This document shows, piece by piece, positions 6,263-13,346 of a stretch of DNA of 31,408 nt. The DNA is from UBA3940 sp964506005 (GTDB lineage: Bacteria; Chloroflexota; Anaerolineae; Aggregatilineales; UBA3940): the NCBI GenBank assembly GCA_964506005.1, contig CAZDLX010000019.1, positions 1-31,408 of the forward strand, written 5' to 3'. The notes under the pieces are model-generated. The model saw only the letters and a program-made list of their open reading frames with translations. It made no database searches and had not been told where the DNA came from. Position numbers and translations under genes: made by a program. The stretch's first letter is position 1. Each line of letters opens with the position of its first letter.

Positions 6263-9200
6263 ATGGCCAGTCGTAGAGAAGATCAGCGTGGCCGCCAGCC
6301 GGGCGGCATCCGGGGCGGAGGCGGTGAAGAAGGCTCGTCCCCCTTCGACCGGTTGCGCTCGCTTGGTCGCCGTCAGGAAGGCTCCAGCCAGGGGCCCGGC
6401 AGCGGGCGGCTGCCCGGAGGCAGATCCGGCGGTTCGAGCGGCGAAGAGAGCGGCGGGTTGCTGGGCGGCATCCGCTCGCGGCTGCCCGGTGGCAGCTCTA
6501 GCGGAAGCTCTGGCAGCGGCTCCAGCGGTGAGAGCGGCGGCCTGCTGGGGGGCCTTACGTCACGCATACCGCGTCTCGGCGGTGGCAGCCAGGACGACCC
6601 GTCATCGGGGCGTTCAGGCGGGCTGCCGGGTGGTATAGGGCAATCAGGTGGAGGCTCGTCATCCGGCGGATCCAGCCGGTTGCCGGGCGGGCCGGGTTCA
6701 TCCGGCTCCGGCGGCCTGCCCGGCGGGTCCAGCAGCCCAGGCCGCCTGCCCGGCGGCCCCGGCGGCTCGTCGAGCTCCAGCGGCGGGTCCGGCTCAAGCC
6801 GCCTGCCAGGGGGGCCCAGCAGCCCGTCCTCGCGACCGGGCGGCCCGCCGAGTGGCTTTGGCAGCAGGCCGGGTTCGCCACCCGGCAGTTCGAGCTCGCC
6901 CGGCTCGTCGGGCTCCAGCGGCCTGCCAGGCGGCATCAGCCGCCCCGGCAGCGGGACGCCGCCCAGCGGGCCCAGCAGCCCCAGCCGGCTGCCCGGCTCA
7001 GGCCCGGGGGGAAGCTCGTCCGGTGGCCCACCGTCGAGCCGGCCCGGCGGGCCGTCCAGCCCGAGCAGCAGCACCGACGCAAGCCGCATGCCCGGCGGCC
7101 TCGGTCGCACCAGCAGCGGGCAGCCCCCGGCAGCCCGACCGACGTCACCGCGGCGGCCCGGCTCCAGCGGTGGCGGCACGTCGAGCAGCAGCGGAATGCC
7201 CGGCGGCATCAGCACGGGCGCGGCAACCGTCACGCCGAAGCCCAAGCGCCAGCGCCAGCCGCGCCAGGCCGGCGACGGTCTGCTGTCGCTCGATACCCGG
7301 CTGGACATCATCGGCGTCGCCATGATTGTCATCGCGCTCGTCTCGGTGCTCAGCTTCCTCTCCCAGGAGCCGGGCATGCTCACCCGCGCCCTGCTGCGCT
7401 TCCTATACCAGGGCTTCGGCTGGGGCGCGTACGTCGTGCCGCTCGGCGTCGGCGCGATCGGCGTGTGGCTGATCTGGCGGCACTTCGGCGACCAGCTTCC
7501 ACCCGTCGATCCGGTTCGCATCGCAGGAGCCGTTATCGCCTTCGTCGCGGCGCTGACCCTCATCCATGCGGGCGTCGCCGCCACGCAGCCCATCGGGCAG
7601 GTGTGGGTCAACCCGCTGCTCGCCGACCCCAACCAGCCGGATTACCAGCCGGGGCGGGTCTGGGAGGAGGCACGCGCCTGCCCGGTCCGGCCTCAGGAAC
7701 TGATCGACCAGGGGTGGATCATCCAGACAAGCTACCTGAGCAGCTATGACATTGCGCGCTGCGGGCACGGCGGCGGCTACATCGGCGCATTCATCCAGGT
7801 GACGCTCGCCGCGCTCATCGGCGGCCCGGCTGTCTTCCTGATCGGCCTGGTCGTGCTGTTCGCCGGCCTGCTGATGCTCACGCGGACCACGCTCAAGGAG
7901 GTTATGGAGCACACCGCGACGGGCTACAGCGCCGTGCGGACCCGCGTCTCGGACGCCCGGGCAGCCCGCGCGGCCCGCGCCGTGCAGGCGCTCGAAGCCG
8001 AGGGAGATGCCACCGTCACCGCACCAGCTCGCGGGCAGGTCCCCGCCAGCGCCACGCCACAGCGCCCATCGTCGGCAGCACCACCCCTGCAGGGCCGCCC
8101 GTCCATCGTGACGGGGCGCGGCCCCGGCGGCACGGTGCCACCGTCTGCCCGTCCGTCAGCGGCAGATCTGGAAGACGAAGAAGAAGCGGAGGTTCGCCCG
8201 GCGGCTGGATTAGCCGGCGCGGCAGCGGCAGGTGCCGCCGCCGGAGCGGCTGCAGCACCAGCGCCCCGGCCCGGCGGCCCGCCCGGCGCGTCCCCACTTC
8301 CGCGGCCCGGTGGCCCTCCCGCCCCCACCCAGCGCCCGCTCGGCCTGGGTGCTGAGGCGGACGACGAGGACGATGAGGGCACCGCCAGCGAGGACCGCCC
8401 CGGCACCGCGCCCGGCGGACCCGCTGCGCCCCCGCTGAGCCGCCCGGGGGCTCCGGCCGGCGTGCCGCCGCGCCCGGGAGCGTCCCAGCCACCAGGGGTA
8501 CGTCCGGCAGAGGGCCCCTCCCAGCGGCCTGGCACGCCCGGCAGTGCAGCGCCGGGGGCCGGCGTTCCGCCACGGCCCGGCGGGCCGCCTGCACCGGCTG
8601 GCGGCGACCGCGACCGGCAGGGCAGCTCTGGCGTGCCCGGCATCGGCAGCGCGTCACGGCCCGGCGCCCCGCTCCCAAGGCCCGGTTTGCCCGGCAAGCC
8701 AGCCGTGCAGCCGTCATTTGGCGGCGCGCGCCCGGCGCCCAAGCCGCTTGAGCCGGCGGAAGACGAGGACGACGGCGAGGACGAGGACATCCTGTTCGAC
8801 GACCTCGCGACCGGGCCGCCCGAAAACGCTATCGAACTGGACGACGGCGACGTGCTGACCGGCCCCAAGGCCCCGGTCAGCGAGCCGCCGCGCCCCGCCG
8901 GCCCGCCGGAGAGAGCACGAGACGCCGGTGGGGCGGAACGCCCGGCCCCGGTGGGGCCACCCGCGCCTGCCGGCCCGGCGCGCCCGTCGCCGCTGGCTGG
9001 TGGCTCGCCGATTTCCGGGCCACCGCGCCCCACTGCGCCGCCCACCGAGCGCCGCGACGGTGGCAGTGCGCCGTCGGGGCCCCGGCCAGGCGGGCCTGCC
9101 AACCCGCAAAACCGGCCCGGCACGATGGGCATAACGCCTGCCCCGGCAGCACCCGCGCCGGCACCGCGCGAGCGGCCCATGCCGCCCTCACGACCCGGCA

Positions 9201-10744
9201 GCGAGCCGCCGAGGAGCAGCGCCCCCGCGAAGGTTGGCGAGGGCACCTCGAAGAAGCGCGTCGAGTGGAAGCTGCCCGACATCGACAGGATGCTGGAGAC
9301 GAAGTCACGGCTGTCAGTCTCCGACGAGGAGCTGCGCCGCCGCGCAGAGCAGATCGAGCAGACGCTGTCCAGTTTCGGCGCTCCGGGGCGCGTGGTCGAG
9401 GTCAATCACGGCCCGGTGATCACGCAGTTTGGCGTCGAGCCCGACTACGTTGATGGGCGGGCGGGCAAGCGCATCAAGGTGAAGGTCGCCAAGATCAGCT
9501 CCCTCGCCGACGACCTCGCCCTGTCGCTCGAAGCGCCGACCATCCGTATCGAGGCGCCGGTGCCGGGCAAGGGCTACGTCGGCATCGAGGTGCCGAACGA
9601 GCAACCGAGCATTGTGGGGCTCAAGGACGTGATCGATACGCCCGAGTTTCGCAACATGAAGACGCCGCTGCGCATGGCGCTCGGGCAGGACGTGTCCGGC
9701 CAGCCGGTCGTGGCCGATCTGACCAGCATGCCGCACCTGCTCATCGCCGGCACGACAGGCTCGGGCAAGTCGGTGTGCGTCAACGGCATCATCGCCACGA
9801 TGCTCATGACCTCCACGCCGGACCAGCTGCGCCTCATCATGATCGACCCGAAGCGGGTGGAGCTGACCAACTACAACGGCATTCCGCACCTGATGGCGCC
9901 GGTCGTGACGGAGCTTGAGCGCATCGTCGGCGTGCTGAAGTGGGTCCAGCGAGAGATGGACGACCGCTACCGCCGCTTCGCGATGGCGGGGGCGCGCAAC
10001 ATCACCGACTACAACAGCCGCGTCGCCCATGGCAAGATCCGCGATGGCGAGGCGCTGCCCTACATCGTCGTGATCGTGGACGAGCTGGCCGACCTCATGA
10101 TGCTGGCTCCGGACGAGACGGAGCGCGTGATCACGCGCCTCGCGCAGATGGCCCGCGCCACCGGCATCCACATCATCCTGAGCACGCAGCGCCCCAGCGT
10201 GGACGTCGTGACGGGGCTGATCAAGGCCAACTTCCCGGCCCGCATCGCCTTCGCGGTGGCGACGGGCGTCGACTCGCGCGTCATCCTCGACATGCCCGGC
10301 GCGGAAAAGCTGCTCGGGCGCGGCGACATGCTGTTCCAGCCGCCGGACGTGCCGATGCCCATCCGCATGCAGGGCACCTACGTCTCCGACGACGAGATCC
10401 AGAATATCACCGACTTCTGGCGTGAGCAGGGCGAGAAGGTGCCGCCCGCCGCGCTGAGCGCCGGCACCGCCGCCGGAGCCGCCTCGGTGCAGAAGGCCTT
10501 TCTCGCCGACCCCGAGGCCGAGCGTGAGGACGGCGTGGACGAGCTGTTCGACGAGGCGGTGGCGCTGGTGCGCGAGAAGGGCAAGGCCTCGATCTCGATG
10601 CTCCAGCGGCACCTGCGCATCGGCTACACGCGCGCCGCGCGGCTCATCGAGGCGATGGAGGAGATGGACATCGTCGCCGAGCATGAGGGCGGCAGCCGCC
10701 AGCGCAGCGTGTTCGACGACGAGGATGAGGAAGACGCGCTGTAG
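6263..10744 (+). CDS. ftsK: FtsK/SpoIIIE DNA translocase with giant low-complexity N-terminus
   Basis: The 1493-residue protein is a septal DNA pump that moves chromosome ends to daughter cells during division. Unusually, about 340 residues of Gly/Ser/Pro/Arg repeat precede the membrane region, with about a dozen copies of (R/G)(L/M)PGG. Membrane helices lie near residues 347-367, 386-406, 419-440 and 506-545. A second Pro/Gly/Ala-rich linker with acidic patches runs from about 570 to 1000. The motor follows: alpha domain from about 1014, then the RecA-like domain with Walker A GTTGSGKS (Lys1169) and Walker B VIVDELADL (Asp1273-Glu1274). The DNA-reading gamma winged helix is at about 1426-1485. 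All catalytic motifs are present. The length is well above the usual 800-1300. The single uninterrupted frame across 4.5 kb of repeat-rich sequence argues against a frameshift. An intrinsic terminator follows 25 bases after the stop. Confidence 0.95.
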   Translation: MASRREDQRGRQPGGIRGGGGEEGSSPFDRLRSLGRRQEGSSQGPGSGRLPGGRSGGSSGEESGGLLGGIRSRLPGGSSSGSSGSGSSGESGGLLGGLTSRIPRLGGGSQDDPSSGRSGGLPGGIGQSGGGSSSGGSSRLPGGPGSSGSGGLPGGSSSPGRLPGGPGGSSSSSGGSGSSRLPGGPSSPSSRPGGPPSGFGSRPGSPPGSSSSPGSSGSSGLPGGISRPGSGTPPSGPSSPSRLPGSGPGGSSSGGPPSSRPGGPSSPSSSTDASRMPGGLGRTSSGQPPAARPTSPRRPGSSGGGTSSSSGMPGGISTGAATVTPKPKRQRQPRQAGDGLLSLDTRLDIIGVAMIVIALVSVLSFLSQEPGMLTRALLRFLYQGFGWGAYVVPLGVGAIGVWLIWRHFGDQLPPVDPVRIAGAVIAFVAALTLIHAGVAATQPIGQVWVNPLLADPNQPDYQPGRVWEEARACPVRPQELIDQGWIIQTSYLSSYDIARCGHGGGYIGAFIQVTLAALIGGPAVFLIGLVVLFAGLLMLTRTTLKEVMEHTATGYSAVRTRVSDARAARAARAVQALEAEGDATVTAPARGQVPASATPQRPSSAAPPLQGRPSIVTGRGPGGTVPPSARPSAADLEDEEEAEVRPAAGLAGAAAAGAAAGAAAAPAPRPGGPPGASPLPRPGGPPAPTQRPLGLGAEADDEDDEGTASEDRPGTAPGGPAAPPLSRPGAPAGVPPRPGASQPPGVRPAEGPSQRPGTPGSAAPGAGVPPRPGGPPAPAGGDRDRQGSSGVPGIGSASRPGAPLPRPGLPGKPAVQPSFGGARPAPKPLEPAEDEDDGEDEDILFDDLATGPPENAIELDDGDVLTGPKAPVSEPPRPAGPPERARDAGGAERPAPVGPPAPAGPARPSPLAGGSPISGPPRPTAPPTERRDGGSAPSGPRPGGPANPQNRPGTMGITPAPAAPAPAPRERPMPPSRPGSEPPRSSAPAKVGEGTSKKRVEWKLPDIDRMLETKSRLSVSDEELRRRAEQIEQTLSSFGAPGRVVEVNHGPVITQFGVEPDYVDGRAGKRIKVKVAKISSLADDLALSLEAPTIRIEAPVPGKGYVGIEVPNEQPSIVGLKDVIDTPEFRNMKTPLRMALGQDVSGQPVVADLTSMPHLLIAGTTGSGKSVCVNGIIATMLMTSTPDQLRLIMIDPKRVELTNYNGIPHLMAPVVTELERIVGVLKWVQREMDDRYRRFAMAGARNITDYNSRVAHGKIRDGEALPYIVVIVDELADLMMLAPDETERVITRLAQMARATGIHIILSTQRPSVDVVTGLIKANFPARIAFAVATGVDSRVILDMPGAEKLLGRGDMLFQPPDVPMPIRMQGTYVSDDEIQNITDFWREQGEKVPPAALSAGTAAGAASVQKAFLADPEAEREDGVDELFDEAVALVREKGKASISMLQRHLRIGYTRAARLIEAMEEMDIVAEHEGGSRQRSVFDDEDEEDAL

Positions 10745-10758
10745 GCGGCTCTGCACAC

Positions 10759-10968
10759 GTAAAGACGCACAGACCCCGCCAGTGGCGGGGTCTGTTTGAT
10801 TCTCCGTGCTGGCNNNNNNNNNNNNNNNNNNNNNNNNNNNNNNNNNNNNNNNNNNNNNNNNNNNNNNNNNNNNNNNNNNNNNNNNNNNNNNNNNNNNNNN
10901 NNNNNNNNNNNNNGTAAAGACGCACAGACCCCGCCAGTGGCGGGGTCTGTTTGATTCTCCGTGCTGGC
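10759..10968. other. second assembly gap of 100 N with 55-base flanking overlap
   Basis: Bases 10759-10813 and 10914-10968 are identical over 55 positions around exactly 100 N. The pattern and overlap length match the gap at 5925-6024. The contig break falls on the ftsK terminator palindrome. The true distance is probably a single 55-base copy. Confidence 0.85.
10770..10800 (+). terminator. intrinsic terminator after ftsK
   Basis: An 11-bp perfect stem (CAGACCCCGCC, loop agt, then its complement, 10770-10794) is followed by TTTGATTCT. It begins 25 bases after the ftsK stop. The same hairpin appears again at 10925-10949 only because the contig-overlap sequence is duplicated around the gap. 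Confidence 0.85.
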
Positions 10969-11020
10969 AGTACGTTCAGCATCCAGTTCTACCCCATCCC
11001 CATCGACCACCGCAGGCGGT

Positions 11021-11175
11021 CGCCCCCTTGCCCCGCCAGCAGGGAAGGGGAGATAGCTCAGTCACCGGTAACTAGCTCGATGATCGACGTTAGTCCTCCG
11101 CCGCTGAATCCCCTCCCTGCTAGCGGGGAGGGGAAGTCGAGACGCTTCTGCGTCTCGACAGGGGTGGGGTTTCCC
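11021..11175. repeat. dispersed GC-rich palindromic repeat, copy A
   Basis: The gap between ftsK and the DnaC-like gene has no gene. It holds GGGAAGGGGAGATAGCT-type sequence (about 11041-11058), a CCCCTCCC/GGGGAGGGG hairpin (11110-11133) and a perfect 10-bp hairpin GTCGAGACGC/GCGTCTCGAC with a four-base loop (11136-11159), then AGGGGTGGGG. Related sequence occurs at about 16468-16550 and 24591-24731, so this looks like a dispersed intergenic repeat family. It lies downstream of both flanking genes and might also act in termination. Confidence 0.6.
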
Positions 11176-11201
11176 CTGAACACACTCCGCGCTGGCAACC
11201 G

Positions 11202-12611
11202 CTACTCGCCGGAGTAGCCGTAGTCGTCCTCGTAGCCGCCATACCCGCCCCCGTAGTAGCCCTGACGCGACGCGCCCGGCGCTTCGCCGAGGTAGGCCGA
11301 CGCCTTGATCACGAGCCGCTGGCAGATGCGGCGGTCCCGCATGCGGCTGACCAGGCGCGGATCCAGCTCCTCCAGCCCGTGCGAGGTCGTGATAATGGTC
11401 GGCAGGCGGGTGTTGTAGCGGTAGTTGAAGAGCTGGTACAGCTTCTCCCGCGCCCAGGGCGTCGCCGACTCGGTGCCGAGGTCGTCCAGCACCAGGAGCT
11501 GCGCGGACTTTATTTCCGCGAAGCGCTTGTCGTACGACGTGTGGCTCTCCGGCGCAAACGCCGCCCGCAGGTGGTCGAGCAGGTCGGGCACGGTGACGAA
11601 GACCGCCTCGCCGCCGTTCATCTGGAACTCGTTGGCAACCGCCGCCGCTAGGTGCGTCTTGCCGCTGCTGTACGGCCCCATGATGACAAGCCACGCCTGG
11701 CGCGGCTCGGGCGGGTAGTCGTTGGCGGTCAGGTCGCGGGCGAACTGCATCACGGCGCTGACCTTCTCGCGCAGGTCGTCGCGCTCCTCGCGCGGCAGAT
11801 CGTAGCGCAGGTCGAAGCTGTCGAATGTCATGTGCGCGTGCAGGTTCAGGCTGTTAAAGTCGCTCGACTCGGCTGCCACCCCACCCCGCCGGTAGTCCGG
11901 CGCGAGGATGGGGTACGTCTCCGCCACGTCCGGGTCGGTGAGGCGGGAGCGCACCCGCAGCTCCAGGTCTTCGAGATTGTGGTTCGTCGTGATGACGGTT
12001 GGCAGCCGTGCGTTGTAGCGGTAGTTGATAAGCTGGTACAGCTTCTCCGTGGCCCAGGGCGTGGGGCTCTCGATGCCCAGGTCGTCGATGACCAGCAGCG
12101 CCACGTCGCGCACTTCCTCGAAGCGCGAGTTGTAGTCTTCCGCGTCATCCGAGCCGAAGCCCGTCCGCAGGTGGTCGAGCAGGTCGGGCGCGGTCACAAA
12201 CAGCACCTTGTCGCCCTGCTCGATGCGATAGTTGGCAATCGCCGCGGCGAGGTGCGTCTTGCCGCAGCCGTAACCGCCCGTGAAGATGAGCAGCCCGTCC
12301 GGGGCTTCGGCGTAGGCCAGCGCACGCTGGTAAGCCCCGCGCAGGTTGTCACGGTGCTTCTGCGGCAGCGTCATCCCGACGCCCTCGGGGTTGAACGACG
12401 CGAACGTTTTGGTCGTCAGGTGAGCCAGCCCGCCGAGCCGGCGCAGGTACTCGGCGCGCTCGTTGGCGATCTGGCTGCGGCGGCAGTCGCAGTCGAAGAT
12501 CTTGCCGAAGTGGGGGTGGTCATCCGGCACATCGTAGCGGACGTAGCCGAGCCCTCTACACACCGGGCAGCGCGGATCGCCGCTGCCATACTGCCTGTCA
12601 GAGTAGCTCAT
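11202..12611 (-). CDS. tandem double DnaC/DnaI-like AAA+ ATPase, probable helicase loader
   Basis: The 469-residue protein resembles two IstB/DnaC-type AAA+ ATPases joined in one chain. A cysteine cluster near the N-terminus (Cys15, Cys18, Cys41, Cys43) resembles the zinc site of DnaI-type loaders. The first ATPase has Walker A GGYGCGKTH (Lys118) and Walker B LLVIDDLG (about 172-179). The second has GPYSSGKTH (Lys318) and LLVLDDLG (about 372-379). The two are offset by exactly 200 residues and nearly superimpose between about 110-215 and 310-415. The C-terminus is a Gly/Tyr-rich tail. I chose ATG 12611, four bases after the stop of the DnaD-like gene. An ATG at 12635 would overlap that gene and has no good ribosome site. 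Position in an operon with dnaB and a DnaD-domain protein supports a role in loading the replicative helicase; this is inference. Confidence 0.88.
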   Translation of the reverse strand: MSYSDRQYGSGDPRCPVCRGLGYVRYDVPDDHPHFGKIFDCDCRRSQIANERAEYLRRLGGLAHLTTKTFASFNPEGVGMTLPQKHRDNLRGAYQRALAYAEAPDGLLIFTGGYGCGKTHLAAAIANYRIEQGDKVLFVTAPDLLDHLRTGFGSDDAEDYNSRFEEVRDVALLVIDDLGIESPTPWATEKLYQLINYRYNARLPTVITTNHNLEDLELRVRSRLTDPDVAETYPILAPDYRRGGVAAESSDFNSLNLHAHMTFDSFDLRYDLPREERDDLREKVSAVMQFARDLTANDYPPEPRQAWLVIMGPYSSGKTHLAAAVANEFQMNGGEAVFVTVPDLLDHLRAAFAPESHTSYDKRFAEIKSAQLLVLDDLGTESATPWAREKLYQLFNYRYNTRLPTIITTSHGLEELDPRLVSRMRDRRICQRLVIKASAYLGEAPGASRQGYYGGGYGGYEDDYGYSGE

Positions 12612-12615
12612 GGTG

Positions 12616-13317
12616 TCACTCGACCTCGTTGCCATACTTGCCGGCGAAGAACCGCCGCCAGTCGTCGCCGTTGCGGCGGCGGTCTGCGCTACGGCCCTCA
12701 GTCTGCCAGCGGTTCAGAATGGCCTCAATGTACTTCAGGCTGCGCTTATTGTACGCCACCGCGACCTGTATCGCCTCCTCCAGCCACTCCGGGGAGTACG
12801 TCTCCTCAAGGTCGGTGAGGCTGTCGGCGATGAGCGGCGTCAGCGGGCCGATGTTCTGCTCGTACAGCGTGAAAATGTTGGGGCGCTCGACGGTGATGTC
12901 CACCGGCACGGTCGGGTCGAGGCTGGGCACCCACTCGCCGGTCTCAATACCCTCGACGGCAGCCTGCCCGCGCGGCGTGTTGACGAAGATAAGGTCCTCC
13001 GTCCAGCGTTCCGCCTCGACGTGCACGTACAGCAGCGTCCCGCGGGAAACGGCGCGCTCCAGCCCATCCTGCAGCGTGTCGCGGCGCTCGTCCTCCCGCG
13101 CCCCGAGCCCCGCCATGAAGGCACGGTCGGCCATGATCTCGCTGCGCCGCAGGTAGGGGACCTGCCCTTCCTTCTGCTGCAAGCGCCACAGGCAGTACAG
13201 CGTGACCTTCATCTCGGCGAGGCTGTCGATCTGCGGCAGCAGCTCGCTGAAGAACGTCACCGGAATGCGTATCAGCCGCCCTTTCTGCGGGAAGCCGTTG
13301 AAGCCTCTCATCACCAC
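12616..13317 (-). CDS. DnaD-domain primosomal protein
   Basis: The 233-residue product has an N-terminal winged-helix-like region (about 1-110) and a C-terminal DnaD/DnaB_2 domain (about 145-215). The latter shows the family features NIFTLYEQNIGPLTPLIAD, then SPEWLEEAIQVAVAYNKRS, then YIEAILNRWQTEG. In Firmicutes such proteins bind DNA at the origin or at stalled forks and recruit the helicase loader. The last 20 residues are basic and aromatic, as in DnaD tails. The start is uncertain among GTG 13317, GTG 13314 and ATG 13311. A GAGG site lies 7, 10 or 13 bases upstream of these. It sits 29 bases after dnaB and 4 bases before the double ATPase, all on the minus strand, forming a compact primosome operon. 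Confidence 0.88.
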   Translation of the reverse strand: MVMRGFNGFPQKGRLIRIPVTFFSELLPQIDSLAEMKVTLYCLWRLQQKEGQVPYLRRSEIMADRAFMAGLGAREDERRDTLQDGLERAVSRGTLLYVHVEAERWTEDLIFVNTPRGQAAVEGIETGEWVPSLDPTVPVDITVERPNIFTLYEQNIGPLTPLIADSLTDLEETYSPEWLEEAIQVAVAYNKRSLKYIEAILNRWQTEGRSADRRRNGDDWRRFFAGKYGNEVE

Positions 13318-13346
13318 TGCGTCACCTCGGCCCGTGAACGGGCGAG

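Noticed and set aside
6263..7300. A frameshifted or spurious N-terminus of ftsK.
   Set aside because: The frame is open for more than 4 kb, the repeats keep the same reading frame (LPGG units), and the frame joins the membrane domain without a break. A later start remains possible, but no ribosome site supports one.
9314..10756. A 480-codon open frame antisense to the ftsK motor domain.
   Set aside because: The composition is typical of antisense frames in GC-rich genes (His, Arg, Asp, Val). The plus-strand frame carries all FtsK motifs.
11046..11080. A tRNA-like 5' end (GGGGAGATAGCTCAGT).
   Set aside because: There is no matching D-stem closure, no anticodon arm, no GTTCGA-type T-loop and no acceptor partner. 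The sequence is part of the GC-rich dispersed repeat, and copy B has the same words.
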